The position numbers and the translations under genes are program-made. Below the pieces are notes generated by a model. The model was given only the letters and a program-made list of their open reading frames with translations, was not told the DNA's origin and searched no databases. 64,000 bases of DNA from Gordius sp. MW1 (Eukaryota; Nematomorpha; Gordioida; Gordea; Gordiidae): NCBI GenBank assembly GCA_964036665.1, contig OZ038526.1, forward strand, positions 25,110,001-25,174,000, read 5' to 3'. Below, piece by piece: positions 1 to 11,750 of the stretch (its first letter is position 1; each line of letters opens with the position of its first letter).

Positions 1-429
1 ACACGCTGACCTTCGATGCCGACGTTGGCACCCACGACATTACCTTCGGCTCACCCTGTGTCGCCCTCCGCGACCCGCCGTCGGGGCAATCTCCGCGCCC
101 CTTCGGATCGGGCGAACCGTCGGAAGGACTCCTCTGCGATTCCTCCGAATCCCTGCCGCCGAGGAGCCGCTTTTCTCAGCGTACCCTCCTCGACTCACCC
201 TACCACCTTGCATCCTATTCCAGGGCTGCGGGGCTCCGCCCAGGGAATCTGTTCGCGGAAGCTGACGATATGCGGGATCCTGTCTTGGCCCACCACGAAC
301 GATACATGCAAATTTGTTGGGGCGTACAGAGGATCGATGACTCCACCACCACCCTAAACCGGCACCATGATGCTATAATATCCATCTAATGCAAAATAAC
401 ATATAGTTTTATTATCATACAAAAAGACA
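1..429. other. GC-rich block next to a gypsy remnant, unassigned
   Basis: This stretch is clearly richer in G+C than the AT-rich DNA around it up to about position 360. It lies just beyond the C-terminal end of the minus-strand gypsy polymerase that finishes near 430. It could be the 3' part or LTR of that element, or a separate insertion cut by the window edge. An open frame on the plus strand (16-357) shows no family motif, and the minus strand is arginine-rich in one frame. I cannot assign it. Confidence 0.3.
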
Positions 430-1649
430 TCTTATTAACATCGTAACCGTAACTGTTCCTCGTGCCTAACCGTGCGATTATTGGAGCCAGTAAACTCAAC
501 CTCGTAGGCCTTTGAGCCCACGTGGGACTTTACCACAGCTTCCAACCACCTCTCGGTTCCACCGGAAACACAAGCCCAAACTGAGCTATAACCTCATACC
601 GACTGGTAGTGGACTCGCCAGTTGTTCACCCGGCGTCCAGCCACACATCATCGGTACACGAGGTAATCTTTTTAAAAATAATTAACCCAAGAGCGCTACA
701 CGGAAAGCCAACGCATTATGTAATAACCTATAAATCCAAATGCCGTCCTTCTCTACTTTCTCATTTTTCAACCATTTTTTAACGATTGCAACTTGTCGCT
801 CCGCCAACCCGTTAGAACTGGGGTGATATGGAGGTGTTAATAAATGCTATACCCCATTTACCGCAAAACGCCTTAAACTCTGCGATGGGAAAGGCGGTAC
901 CGTTATCGGACATTATACACCTTGGGATACCGTAAGCGCCCATTAAATTCTTTAGAAAGTCGACAACGACCCCGGTGGACAGCTTCGTGACGCGTTGAAA
1001 TTCAACCCAACTCGAACACGTCCACCATTAAAAGGTATTGTATCGAATCGAAATCAAAAAAGTCGAGATGCACCCGGTACCAAACGTTTCGAGCCCGTGG
1101 CCACCTAGCTTGTTTATTATTTTAATGGCTGGAGCGGTCTAATAACTTCGTAAATATAACTATGCTTTATTGATCAAATGACTGATAGTAACAATTTCGT
1201 AATTTTAAAAGGAGAATGAAAGGAGAATCAATGCATTTTGACAAAAAAAAGGAATATATATAACTATGGCTCGTCATTATTCTTGGCACATTTCCAAAGT
1301 AAACGATTTTCTCGCTAAAGCTATGACTCAGTACATTTCCAGCAATAAAAATGTTTTTTTTTAAAACTAGAACTTCGAGTAAATGGGGTAATAAAAAAAG
1401 AATAAGATGAAAGGGGGAATAGAAACATGATTTATCATAAACAGGCGTATAGTAACATCATAAACAGGCGTAGAGTAACGTCATAAACAGGCATAGAGTA
1501 ACGTCTGATAAAACTGAGTAATAAAAAAATAAAACGTTAAGTCATAGAGGAAGGGGGAAAACACCACAATCATGCTTGGGCATATTTGCAATTTTACAAC
1601 AGGCAGTGCATTTACGCCCATACATGCAAAAATCGTTGCCCATTTTAGG

Positions 1650-1874
1650 CTACCAAACATAATTACGTGCCATTGCTTTCATTTTAACCGCGCCACTATG
1701 TCCAGCATGCAATAATTTCAACACTTGCAATCGCAACGCCCGTGGATTCACTATGCGCTCGCATCGCAGTTTAACTACATTATCAAGATTGAGTTCATTT
1801 ACTACGCCACTATAACACTTAGCAACCTCCTCGATTGCCGCCTGACCGTTCAAGTATTCCATAACACCATGCAA
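1650..1874 (-). pseudogene. gypsy integrase zinc-binding (H2C2) fragment
   Basis: Seventy-four codons remain open. The end of the frame reads LLHAGHSGAVKMKAMA, the typical second half of the H2C2 zinc-binding domain at the N-terminus of Ty3/gypsy integrases. The core catalytic domain should follow at lower coordinates; traces are visible to about 770 but no open frame survives. Inactive remnant of the element at 430-3957. Confidence 0.75.
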
Positions 1875-2236
1875 CTCGTCGTCTTTGTCAACCTCCTCCT
1901 TTAGGTTGACGGACGGACAGGCTTAAGTTACGACATTAATCAAATGATTTTCATCCTTCAGTTCCTCCTTAGGTACCGCTTCATCGCTCTCACCTAAGCG
2001 CGATAATGTGTCTGGTACATAATTCGTTGCGCCCTTTTTATACTCCAATGTTACGTCAAAATTACCTAAAAACAATAACCATTTTTTAACCTAGGGCTTA
2101 GCAATAAATTACCACATTTAGCATAAAGAGGAACCAGTGGTTTATGGTCGGTAAAGATTTTAAATTTAGGCCCAATAAGATTACGACATTTATTTAACGC
2201 AAACACTACAGCTAAAGCCTCTTTCTCTATAACCGA

Positions 2237-3269
2237 TTAATTAAGATCTGCCGTAGTCAATTTACGCGAAAAATATAAGATAGGCCACTCCACCTTATCA
2301 ATAATATGGAAGAGCATGCCACCTATACCGTGATCTGAAGCATCAACCGCCAACCCCACCGGGAAGTCACGGTTAAAACAAACTAAGACTGGGTCACTAT
2401 CTAAAAGTAGTTTTTTCAAAGTCTCGAACGCTGTCTGTTTCATATCCGTCCATACGAAACGCACGTTAATCCCAGTTAACCTATGCAAAGGCGCCGCCAC
2501 CTCAGAACAATGTGGTATAAACTTGCGATAATAATTAACAAAGCCCAAAAAGGCCATTACTTCCTTTTTATTAGCGGGCGCCCGTATATTCATAATTGCC
2601 GCCACATTATTACCCAAAGGGCGGATCTTTCGCCATGCAATAACATGCCCTAAAAATGTAACTTCAGTTATCCCGATCATGCATTTTTCATGGTTAAACG
2701 TAGTCCTCTCTTCTGGATGCGTATTAACACAGATTCCAAATTAATATCGTGCTCGTGCATGGTATTGCCTACTATTAATACATCATCCAGGTAAAAGAAC
2801 ACACCGCTCAAACTTTGAAAATCTACGCCATGGTTTTTTGGAACACCGCCGCAGAAATACTAAGCCCAAACGGCAAGCGATTAAACAAAAACAGCCCTAA
2901 TGGGGTATTATTGTCATCAACCGCGCCGAACAGCATTCAACCTGATCTGAAGGTACGCCGACCTCAAATCTAGTTTCGTAAAAAAACATGCGGTGTTAAG
3001 ATTGGCTAAACCGAATTATATCCCAACGTGCGCAATTTTACTTGCCAACCGCCCAGATCACCGAAACAAATTAAACCACCGGAAGGCGACACGACGCTAA
3101 GCGTTTCGGTTTCGGGTCTCACAGGTAGCTCAAATTTTAAAATTTGAACCTCCCTCGCTGGGCTAATAGTCACGTTGCGGGCCACTAAACATTCAGGGGT
3201 TGAACCTACCAAACTATCACAAAACCAAACCACCTCATCTGTGGGCCTATCACCTCCAACCAATTCCAA
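2237..3269 (-). pseudogene. gypsy reverse transcriptase and RNase H, broken
   Basis: The RT fingers and palm begin in the frame at 3006-3269. They continue through an out-of-frame stretch with FFTKLDLRSAYLQ (near 2960) and YLDDVLIV (near 2780), and end in the open frame at 2237-2680. That last frame carries the RT connection motif FLGFVNYYRKFIPHC and the RNase H motif DASDHGIGGMLFH. The family copies RNA into DNA and degrades the template. At least two frame changes make this copy non-functional. Confidence 0.85.
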
Positions 3270-3287
3270 CCCATTAACGATTCAATT

Positions 3288-3506
3288 TCAGTCAGGGTTA
3301 CAAGGTAACATCCATTTCAAGTCGCGCGCCGCCACCTCCACATTAAATTTTCCCAATAGCGCTATAGCAGCGCCATCTAACTGGCGCGCATTCATAGAAG
3401 AACGAGAAAGTTTTTTATTTGGCCAAATGTTTCTAAATTGTTTAGAAGAAATTAATGAAATGCAAGCCCCTAAATTTAAAATAAAACAAAGAAGCGTATT
3501 GTCCAA
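3288..3506 (-). pseudogene. gypsy aspartic protease segment with lost catalytic Asp
   Basis: A 72-codon frame reads LNLGACISLIS, which aligns with the LDTGA(S)xSxIS catalytic loop of retroviral-type aspartic proteases. Asn replaces the catalytic Asp (AAT instead of GAT), so the enzyme would be dead even without the surrounding frame breaks. It lies between the gag zinc knuckle and RT, as expected. Confidence 0.65.
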
Positions 3507-3618
3507 CCATACTTTCGCTCTGGGTAGTCGCGTACCAAATAATAATTGGGGAAAAGAGCTTGCTAAACAAAAATTAGTACACTAATAGTTAGACGACTGA
3601 CTCTTAGTCAGCGTCCAA

Positions 3619-3957
3619 CTACCATGGGAGTCTCCGATGTGGACTAACCGCCACACCTACATGCCACGGCAAGGTTCCTGTCCCCCAAGACCCTCGTGTT
3701 TGCCGCCTCTCTTGTACAATCATGTGGCCCAGCCCCCTATAACCATTATATCTAAATGCATTCCTCCCAGCATTATCATAATATACAACTTTTCTGTCCC
3801 GCTGTCCTACCACCCTCCTTAAATTTCGCACCGGGCAAAACTTAACCGTATGTGGCCCCCCACATGCAAAACACCTAACATTCCGTTGGACTATGTTTAT
3901 TCGGCAACTCCTTTGCCACATCATATACCACCTTATTAATAAAATAGCTAACAACAA
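3619..3957 (-). pseudogene. gag nucleocapsid zinc-knuckle fragment
   Basis: The 112-codon frame contains CFACGGPHTVKFC, a CX2CX3HX4C knuckle followed by a basic stretch. This variant spacing is known from K02A2.6-like gypsy gag proteins. The capsid part upstream (beyond 3957) is replaced by very AT-rich DNA with no coding trace. Confidence 0.7.
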
Positions 3958-3959
3958 TA

Positions 3960-4510
3960 CCGCTACTCAATTAGTCTTACATAAATTGCTAAATTAAAAT
4001 TATTTTCTTGCTTACTTTTTAAAAACGATAACATTATCGAAAATTATCAAATTTAATAAATAAAGCTAAATTTTATCAATTAATTATTGGACATAAATTC
4101 CTACAAAATATATTAACCAAATCAACGTATCAATATAATCCTTAATTATTTAAAATAAAATGAAAAACTGCGTACTAAAATAATTGAAGTAAATAATCAA
4201 TATTACCACGAAATAAATTCAAATAATGTATGTGTAATATTCTGAATAAACAAATTTCTAAATTCTGCTAAATTCCTACTTAAAAATTATCACAGCTAAT
4301 TATTCTCTATTAACCCACAAATTAATAATTTTATGAGTAAGAATCTAAAATATTTAAAACTAAAAATAAAATATCCTATTAAAAGAATAAACAGTAAAAA
4401 TAATAAATTATTCATGCTGTTACTCATATTTTTTGATTAACGATTTTTATTGTTTTTGCAGGAAAAACTTAGCACATAAAAACTCGTAAGAAACTCAAAT
4501 TAAAAATAAA
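3960..4510. other. AT-rich DNA, nothing recognised
   Basis: Very AT-rich sequence with no frame, motif or repeat that I can name. It separates the gypsy remnant from the modular repeats. Confidence 0.5.
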
Positions 4511-4770
4511 ACTCGGGCCTTCGGCCCTCGTGGGAAGGGGGAGGGAGGAAGGGGAGGAGGGAAAGGGGGAAGGTAAGGGGGAACGAAACTCATCTATACT
4601 CCGTATAGAAGTAGCATATTTGCTATGCAATTTATGGGCGAGAAAGGTGGGGAGGGGCGAGAGTGCCTATAGGGGGGTATTAAATGCAAAATTATTAGTT
4701 AATTATTAATTTATACAAATATTCAAAAAGTTAAAGGGTATTAACAAGAACAATATATAAAAATAAAAAT

Positions 4771-4846
4771 TTTGCCCTCTCCGGGATTCTAACTTACGGG
4801 CTAGTGAAGCTAGTCACTCATTCAATCAACTGAGCCATTAGACTTC
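4771..4846 (-). repeat. tRNA-derived SINE-like head
   Basis: On the minus strand the segment carries a pol III A-box-like TGGCTCAGTTGAT and a B-box-like GTTAGAATCCC at the spacing of a tRNA, followed by CGGAGAGGGC. The canonical B box GGTTCGAATCC is changed to GTTAGAATCC and arm pairing looks weak. I therefore read it as a tRNA-derived head of a SINE-like module, not a working tRNA. The same B-box and acceptor string recurs throughout U1-U4. Confidence 0.6.
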
Positions 4847-5031
4847 AAAATATGTTATACCCATTACTTATATATAGCTACCACTTGGTACAAAAATAAA
4901 AGCAAAAAATATTAGTATAGGTCAAAAAAGACGAAGAGGGCGACCATCAAAAGCTAAAAATGCTTTGGAATATAACATTTTATTGCGTTTTATATATTTT
5001 ATTGTATTTTAATAAAAGATAATAAAAACTT

Positions 5032-5090
5032 CATGGGCGTAGCCAGGTTTTGAATTAGGGGGGGGGCAGATTCAAAAAAAATTTCCTGAG
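5032..5090. mobile_element. Partial CATGGGCGTAGCCAGG MITE
   Basis: The copy begins with the exact terminal sequence CATGGGCGTAGCCAGG, followed by TTTTGAATTAGGGGGGGGGC as in the other copies in this window. No matching right end was found nearby, so it is a truncated left part. A second G-run at about 5327 may be its internal debris. Confidence 0.6.
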
Positions 5091-7122
5091 AGCAAAAAAA
5101 AGGTCTCGACTTGGGCAATTAAAGGGTTTTGGCTGGCCTTGGCCGGCAATTTAGTTATAAAACCCTGATGGGTTCTAGCAGAAAATTTTGGACAAATATG
5201 ATTAATGATAAAAGTATTAATATTATGTAGAATGATATCTACTTCCTGGGGCAGTCTGGTGTTTTTACGGGAAAAATTTTTTAAACTAGTTTATTTTTCA
5301 TACCAATTTATTATTATGAAAAAAATGGGGGGGGGGCGCCAAAAAAATTATAAAACAGACGGTCAAAAATTCATATTATCAATGGTATTAACAAGAACAA
5401 AATATTAATTTAATTTAAAAAAATTTAAAAAAAATTTGTCCTCTCCTGGGCTTGAACCCGAACCAGGTAACAAAGCTGGCGCCAATAACTTGAAGGGTAA
5501 CGGACAACGGACGGACAACAAAAAACGAGCCCATAAATTGCTAGCAATTGATATGCCTCTATGATCGACCACGTGACAATAATAATTGCCCTCCTGTTTT
5601 TAGATTACAATTTAAATGGTTAAAGTATTATCGTTATGTTACATCAAAGACTTTAAAGCAGTTATAAAAAGTTTATATATACATGTAATTTTTTTGATTA
5701 AATTTTTGACAAAATGCGAATTTTATTTTTACTAAACAAATTTTTTTTTACTTTTGCCTTATGGAAAAATACACATATGGTTTAAATTTTGATTTAATTA
5801 TTATTTTAAAAAATAATTAGAAAGATACTTAAAAACAATTTGGCGAATGGTCATTTTTTTCATTGGTCAGTAGCCAGGACACGGTCAAAAAGGATATAAA
5901 TACATAAGAGACGATTAAAAAACGAAAAAAAAATTTAAATCACAATTTGGCCAATGGTCACTTTTTTCCATTGGTCAGTAACAATACACGGTCTATAAAT
6001 ACATACGAGTCAAAAAAAAACGAAAAAAAATTTTTGATTCACACTTTGGCCAATGGTGATTTTTTCCATTGGTCAGCAGCCAACGGACGGCCAAAAAGTC
6101 ACATTATCAATGGTATTAACAAAAACAATATACTAATTTGAAAACGAAAAAAAAAATTTGATTCACACTTTGGCCAATGGTCATTTTTTCCATTGGTCAG
6201 CAGCCAACGGACGGCCTAAAAGTCACATTATCAATGGTATTAACAAGAACAATATATCAATTTGAAAAAAAAACGAAAAAAAAATTTTGATTCACACTTT
6301 GGCCAATGGTGATTTTTTTCGTTGGTCAGTAGCCAGCGGACGGTCAAAAAGTCATATAATCAATGGTATTAACAAGAACAATATATTAATTTAATTTAAA
6401 AAAAAAAAAATTTTGCCCTCTCCGGGATTCGAACCCACATTAGTAGAGGCATAGGCTTTTGTAGGGGCACAGGGACCCATATCAGTAGTAGGGGCATAGG
6501 CATTTGTAGGGGAGGGCACAGGGTAATTAGCAATGTTAGCCAATTCAAAAACGAAAAAAAAAATTTCGATTTATACTTTGGCCAATGGTCACTTTTTCAT
6601 TGGTCAGTAGCCAGAACACTGTCAAAAAGTCATATTATCAATGGTATTAACAAGAACAATGTATTAATTTAATTTAAAAAAATAGAAATTTTGCCCTCTC
6701 CGGGATTCGAACCCACATTAGTAAAGGCATAGGCTTTTGTAGGGGCACAGGGACCCACATTAGTAAAAACATAGGCTTTTGTAGGGGCATAGGGACCCAT
6801 ATTAGTAGAGGCATAGGCCCTTGTTGGAAAGGGCATAGGGTACAATGTTAACCTAATATACCCAATTCAAAGACGAAAAAATAAAATTTCAATTTATTTG
6901 GCCAATGGTCATTTTTTTCATTGGTCAGTAGCCAGCGGACGGTCAAAAATTCATATTATCAATGTTATTAACAAGAACAAAATATTAATTTAATTTTAAA
7001 AAAAAATTCGTCCTCTCCCTGGCTTGAACTCAAGACCTCCAGGTGCAGGTCATAAAGCTCGCACCAATAACTTGGTGGACGACGGACAACAAAAAACGAG
7101 CCCATAATTTGCATAGCAATTA

Positions 7123-7281
7123 AAAATGGTAATAATCATCACTCTCTACGAGCGATAAAAAATGTTGTAGTTCCCGATATTTTGAATTTTTTAGTTCCCA
7201 ATAAAAGAAAACGGAGAAATGTGATTCAATATAAACGAAATTAATATATTTACGCGATAATTATACACGGACGTTATCAAT
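7123..7281. other. Spacer between modular units U1 and U2
   Basis: AT-rich linker without recognised features. It separates the end of U1 (CATAGCAATTAA) from the hairpin start of U2. Confidence 0.5.
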
Positions 7282-9030
7282 ACTCGGGCCTTCGGCCCTC
7301 GTAGGGAGGGGGGAAGGGAAGGGGGGAAGGGAAGGGGGGAAGGGAAGGGGGGAAGGGAAGGGGGGAAGGGAAGGGGGGACGACTCATCTTTACTTCGTAT
7401 AAATGTCTCATATTTGCTATGAAATTTATGGGCGAGAAAGGTGGGAAGGGGCGAGAATGCCTATAGGGGGGTATTAAATGCCTAATGATTAATTAATTAT
7501 TTATATAAATTTTCCATTTATAGGCAAAATGTAATATAGGCAAAATGTAATATAGGCAAGGGTTAGGGTTAGATTTAGTGTTTGCATCTAGTTGCGTATT
7601 ACATTAGTTTTTACGGCCTTTAGTGATTATGGGTCTAACAAACATTATATTATAAAACATCACAATGTTAAGAATTTGCAGAATTGTTGGGAGAAATTTT
7701 TGTTGAATTTGAACAATTTTTAATTAAAAAAATCAAAAATTTGGCGAATGGTCATTTTTTCTCCATTGGTCAGTACCAACAGATACTCTATAAGTCAATG
7801 ATAGCCAAAAAACGGAAAAAAAAATTTGATGCTCACTTTGGCCAATGGTCATTTTTTTCCATTGGTAAGCAGCCAGCACACGGTAAAAATGGATATAAAT
7901 TCATAAGAGTAAAAAAAAAAACGAAAAAAAAATTTTTGAATCACATTTTGGCCAATGGTCATTTTTTTCCATTGGTCAGCAGCCAGGACACGGTAAAGGT
8001 GGATATAAATTCATAATAGTCAAAAAAACGAAGAAAAAAAATTCGAATCACATTTTGGCCAATGGTCATTTTATTCCATTGGTCAGCAGCCAGCGGAAGG
8101 CCAAAAAGTCATAATAGCAATGGTAGGAACAGGAACAATCATAATAGTCAAAAAAAACGAAAAAAATAATTTCGATTCACATTTTGGCCAATGGTCATTA
8201 TTTCCATCGTTCAGGAGCCAGCGGACGGCCAAAAAGTCATAATAGCAATGGTAGTAACAGGAACAATCATAATAGTCAAAAAAACCAAAAAATAAACTCG
8301 GATTCTTGGCCAATGGTCATTTTTTTCATTGGTCAGCAGCCAGCGGACGGCCAAAAAGTCTTATTATCAATGATAGTAACAAGAACAATCATAAGAGTCA
8401 AAAAAAACTCCGGGATTCTAACCCAAAAACTAGTTAAATTGCATAGCAATTAAAAGTAAACAACTTTTATTTATGTTTATTATATAATAAAATGAAACAA
8501 TAATAGAACAAGCGGACGGCCAAAAAGTCATATTATCAATGGTAGTAACAGGAAAAATATATTAATTTAATTTAAAAAATAAAAAAAATTTTGCCCTCTC
8601 CGAGAATCGAACCAGCAATTCAGAACGTTCGCAGGGTTCGAACCCACATTAATAGAGGCATAGGCTTTTGTAGGGGCACAGGGACCCATATCAGTAGAGG
8701 CATAGGCTATTGTACATAGGGTAATTATAGCAATTAATATCAATGTTACCCAATTCAAAAACGAATAGATATACTTATGCATTAATTTAACATAGCAATT
8801 AAAACCCGACCCCGCCCGAAAGCGAGGGAGATAGAGATGAGGGGTGGGGCACCTCGTATGCATTAATTTAAAAAATAACACAGCGAGGGAGATAGAGATG
8901 AGGGGTGGGGCACCTCTTTCTCATGCATTAATTTAAAAAATCGATAACCTAATATACCCAATGCAAATAGATAGGGACGGACGGACGGACGGACAACAAA
9001 AAACGAGCCCATAAATTGCATAGCAATTAA
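7282..9030 (+). repeat. Modular repeat unit U2
   Basis: Same architecture as U1: hairpin ACTCGGGCCTTCGGCCCTCG, a GGGAAGGG tandem run (about 7304-7378), the ATGAAATTTATGGGCGAGAA block, a TAGGCAAAATGTAATA duplication, and a short GGGTTAGGGTTAG run (7559-7571). At least five TTGGCCAATGGTCATTTTTT / CCATTGGTCAGCAGCCA repeats follow (7740-8400), then a tRNA-like B-box region (8593-8650). A GAGGGAGATAGAGATGAGGG pair (about 8820-8915) and the GGACGGACGGACGGACAACA / CATAAATTGCATAGCAATTA end close it. U3 (60041-61744) repeats this sequence closely along its length in inverted orientation. Open frames here such as 7684-8016 are translations of the repeats, not genes. Confidence 0.8.
7304..7378. repeat. 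GGGAAGGG purine-rich tandem run
   Basis: Five or more direct units of about 15 bp made only of G and A lie immediately after the GC hairpin of U2. Related runs sit in the same place in U1 and, as C/T runs, in U3 and U4. Such a strand-asymmetric purine tract could form triplex or quadruplex DNA. Confidence 0.8.
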
Positions 9031-9049
9031 AATAAAAAGAATTGAGTAT

Positions 9050-10260
9050 TTAAAACCTATATAAGGTCTTTATCGACTTGGATAAAACGAATAACACGGC
9101 CCTCGCGATTCAATATGGGGGTGCTGAGAAGACAAGGTATCCCTGACGCATATGTACTCTTTTATAAAAATTGTTATGAGCCTCATTACGTTTGAACGAC
9201 AGTTGCAGATTCTAAATTTTTTCGGGTTAAAATTGGATTACATCAAAGATCTGCTCTAAATTTCGTTTCATTCAATATAATTATGGACACGATAAATAGA
9301 AACATTTAAATCTATCTCCTTAGTGTATGCTATATGCCGATGATATAATGCTATGCCAAGAGACAAAGGAGAAAATACTCGAAGATGCTGAAAAGTGGTC
9401 AAAGCGCTTATATGGATATGGTTTAAAGGTCAACGATCAAAAACGGTATATATGGAAATGAACGTTACAGGTAGTCCATCGCTGGATGACCATCTAAAGT
9501 ACCCAAAGACAGGTTTACATACCTCGGCTCGATGCTACACCAAGAGGGAGGTGACGAATGACTTTTTCATGACAAAAATGGGTATTCAATCTATGGCGAA
9601 CATGAGTAACGAAAATCGGCTAAGGTGGTATGGTCATATACTAAGAAGGGACACGAAGTCGTACGGGGAAGAGGACAACCCCATGTCACGTGGAAACAAG
9701 TCGCTAAATTCATGGAAACAAAAGAGATTGGTCAAGACCTTAGACTAATAGACTGCTCATCCACTTTTAAAAAGTGTTCCAAATTTGGCATCCATTTTGA
9801 AAAGTGAATTGAATGGTTAGGTTTATGTTTATAATGGTTTTGGTTATGCATTATATATTTTTTTTGATATAAAAGTGTAAATCATTTTGAGTTTTATCAA
9901 CATGAGCTTTTGAAAATTAAAATATTGGTATAAAAATTAATAATTATTTAATAATATTAACTTTTATAGCGCCATCTACACTTAAAATTATTTTCTAACA
10001 TGAATTTTGGCCAATTTATATGGTTTGATGAATTTTTAAAATCGCTGTAATGATTAAAATGGGTTGTTTTATATTATAAGATTATGATTATTGACCAATA
10101 CTATCCATCGCTATACAAATTCTACGTCACTTTTCAAAATGGCGGTCGTTTTTGCAACACTTTTGATGCGTTAATATATAAGAGATAAGCAGTCTATTTA
10201 GTCTATGGTCAAGACATGGCACTCACCCGGTCAAGATATATAAAACTTATTAAAACACCA
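9050..10260 (+). pseudogene. RTE-type LINE reverse transcriptase fragment
   Basis: From about 9063 the sequence parallels the better preserved copy at 25715 onward: GTCTTTATCGACTTG and the block leading to CTGACGCATATGTAC. It continues with TCTGCTCTAA (RT motif GLxQGSA), TATATGCCGATGATATAATG (the YADD active-site region) and GGTATGGTCATATACTAAGA near the C-terminal [10 protein letters not shown] motif (9625-9650). Many stops and deletions break it. Its 3' part resumes at 10205 (GTCAAGACATGGCACTCACC) after the insertion at 9748-10197. Non-functional retrotransposon fossil. Confidence 0.75.
9748..10197. mobile_element. MITE inserted in the RTE fragment
   Basis: The ends are inverted (ATAGACTGCTCATCC on the left; GATAAGCAGTCTAT on the right). 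They are flanked by near-matching 8-bp direct repeats, TTAGACTA (9740-9747) and TTAGTCTA (10198-10205). RTE sequence continues on both sides. The interior is AT-rich and non-coding. An 8-bp duplication suits the hAT superfamily, but the terminal match is short. Confidence 0.55.
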
Positions 10261-10694
10261 ACCCATCAAGTTTACATACCTCGGCTCGGTTTTATCGAAT
10301 GATGTTGCGCAAAAGAAGTCGTCAATGGACCTAAAAATTTGCTTACCCCTGCTTATAGCTTGACCATTGTTTTTTCTTAATTCCTGTGTTCTTATTATTC
10401 AATAAACAACAAAAACTTATTTTTAATGCGTATCGTTTAAGACATATTTAAAACGATTTTTTGAGATATTTCTGATGCTCACCTATTACAATACGACGTT
10501 TTTATAGCAAGTATTAAAACAAAATAGTAGCTTCTAAAAAATTAACTTCTCACACCCATAAATTTAGTCATACTAGCACTTATAGAGAGATGTTTTGTGT
10601 AAGATTCGCGCCATGAAGTTTACCAAACGATATGTAAAAAAAACATTTCGATAGTATACTCCATCCATTTACACAGTTATGCGATGGCTACATA
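10261..10694. other. AT-rich DNA, nothing recognised
   Basis: Past the last RTE trace (to about 10300) no frame, repeat or signal stands out. Confidence 0.5.
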
Positions 10695-10894
10695 TAGTGT
10701 TGTAAAAACGGCTGGGTTTGGTTTAGTCGTCCTTTAGTTTAACTAGGACTAACGGTCGACTCTGGTCTGTTTTTCAAATTACGACTAAGCCTAGTGGTCG
10801 ACCAAAATAGACCTAGAAATCTTTGATCTGTTTACGTTTAGTCGACTAAAACCAATGGCCCACCAAACAAAACCCAGCCGTTTTTACAACATTA
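10695..10894. mobile_element. Short hAT-type MITE
   Basis: A 200-bp element with long inverted ends: TAGTGTTGTAAAAACGGCTG on the left and CAGCCGTTTTTACAACATTA on the right. Flanking 8-mers are GCTACATA (10687-10694) and GCTATATA (10895-10902), matching at seven of eight positions. The interior carries GTCGAC-type internal repeats. TIR start TAGTG and 8-bp duplication fit hAT. Confidence 0.85.
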
Positions 10895-10902
10895 GCTATA
10901 TA

Positions 10903-11512
10903 TCATCATATCCAACTTGGGTTTTATTAATTGCTATGCAATTTTTAGCACTCCTATCCCGATCACTCCCCCCCCCCCCCCCCCCCTAAAGCTCGTCATA
11001 TAATGCGGACCGTTCACGAGCATGGCCCTAGCTAGTTTCACCATTAACAGCGATTGGTAGGCGGGCTAGAGGTCGGCGTTGCCTATACGTTTATATGGAG
11101 TATGAACGAGTTTTGTAAAAAAAGTACCCCAGAACTGGGGGCATGTTTGAATGTGATATAACGTAAAAATAATACATTTGAAATTGATCAAATAATTCTC
11201 AAATTGGCTAAATATATTTTTTAATTGCAATGCAATTAAGCTTGTTTTTGGTTGTACTGTTATTAATTTTGTATTTTTGTTGCTTATATTTGTAAATCTT
11301 AAATTTAGAAGCTCGCTCCACATTGTTTGATTTCGGCACGAGGACATACCCAGGTTCTGCCCTAATATTTGTGCAAACATACTAATAAACGCCGTTTAAA
11401 TTGAATTTGTTTGACCGCGCATAAACGCCGTCCTCCATTTTTACCTACAAATCAATATAAAATTTGTAGAAAAATTATTGAATTTCACAGCCTTATAGTA
11501 ACGAAAAAGATG
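10903..11512. other. Region downstream of SEPSECS, no gene
   Basis: Contains a copy of the palindromic TTGCTATGCAATTTT motif (10930), a C-run (10970-10986) and AT-rich DNA. The minus-strand frame at 11066-11380 has no recognisable product. Confidence 0.5.
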
Positions 11513-11518
11513 TTTATT
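11513..11518 (-). promoter_or_regulatory. SEPSECS polyadenylation signal
   Basis: AATAAA on the minus strand, about 40 nt after the SEPSECS stop codon at 11558-11560. It is the first canonical hexamer downstream. Confidence 0.65.
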
Positions 11519-11557
11519 AAAAAGTTTTCCAATAACGTGTACACAATTTTATGCGTA

Positions 11558-11750
11558 TTAAGAGCAATATTTTTTTCTGAAATCAATCAAAACACCCCGC
11601 AATTTATCGACAAAACCCTCTATGTTCGAGGTGGTGAGTCCTATAGCTGCCGCCATAGTTAGATATGCATGAGGATAGGATGGGTGATGAGCGCCCCAAC
11701 CGATAAATTCGTTGTTATCTATATGCTTTATTTCTCCAGGTACAACTACC
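11558..11750 (-). CDS. SEPSECS: SEPSECS exon 9 (stop)
   Basis: Encodes [20 protein letters not shown], then [18 protein letters not shown] and the last helix, and stops at TAA after KKYCS. This fits the family RVVPLGS...[22 protein letters not shown]. It is shorter than human at the C-terminus by roughly 40 residues. Acceptor TTATATAG. Confidence 0.93.

Larger units (their letters stand above)
430..3957 (-). mobile_element. Degenerate Ty3/gypsy retrotransposon, gag-PR-RT-RH-INT remnant
   Basis: Read on the minus strand, the parts come in the normal order. A gag zinc knuckle (CX2CX3HX4C, 3619-3957) is followed by an aspartic-protease segment (3288-3506), reverse transcriptase with FFTKLDLRSAYLQ and YLDD signatures (about 2766-2985), an RNase H segment carrying DASDHGIGG (2237-2680), an H2C2 integrase head (LLHAGHSGAVKMKAMA, 1650-1874), an integrase core (about 770-1130) and a C-terminal tail ending RHEEQLR (about 430-660). 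The zinc-knuckle spacing and tail resemble the K02A2.6-like branch of Ty3/gypsy. The protease motif reads LNLGA where LDTGA is expected, so the catalytic Asp is lost, and stops or frameshifts separate nearly every domain. Most of gag is missing and no LTR pair was found. Confidence 0.85.
4511..7122 (+). repeat. Modular repeat unit U1
   Basis: The unit opens with ACTCGGGCCTTCGGCCCTCG, a hairpin with a GGGCC/GGCCC stem. A G-rich run (to about 4585), the motif TTGCTATGCAATTTATGGGC (4620-4639) and the string CCTATAGGGGGGTATTAAATGC follow. Then come repeated blocks of roughly 110-120 bp containing TTGGCCAATGGTCATTTTTT and CCATTGGTCAGTAGCCA. These alternate with tRNA-like heads (GCCCTCTCCGGGATTCGAAC). 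The unit ends with GGACGGACAACAAAAAACGA and CCCATAATTTGCATAGCAAT near 7122. The same order of parts recurs in U2, and in reverse in U3 and U4. A partial CATGGGCGTAGCCAGG element lies inside at 5032. The layout (hairpin, tandem core, inverted ends) recalls Helentron-derived or pearl-like non-autonomous elements; that is inference. Confidence 0.75.

Noticed and set aside
16-357. Plus-strand protein of 113 residues
   Set aside because: Proline/arginine-rich translation of a GC-rich block with no motif; the minus strand belongs to or adjoins a gypsy element.
4771-4846. Functional tRNA gene on the minus strand
   Set aside because: The B box is altered, stems look poorly paired and the same string is repeated across the units, so it is a SINE-like derivative.
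7557-7572. Telomeric or subtelomeric location from TTAGGG runs
   Set aside because: Runs at 7557, 32364, 39208 and 61490 have at most three units and lie inside repeats, so they do not indicate a chromosome end.
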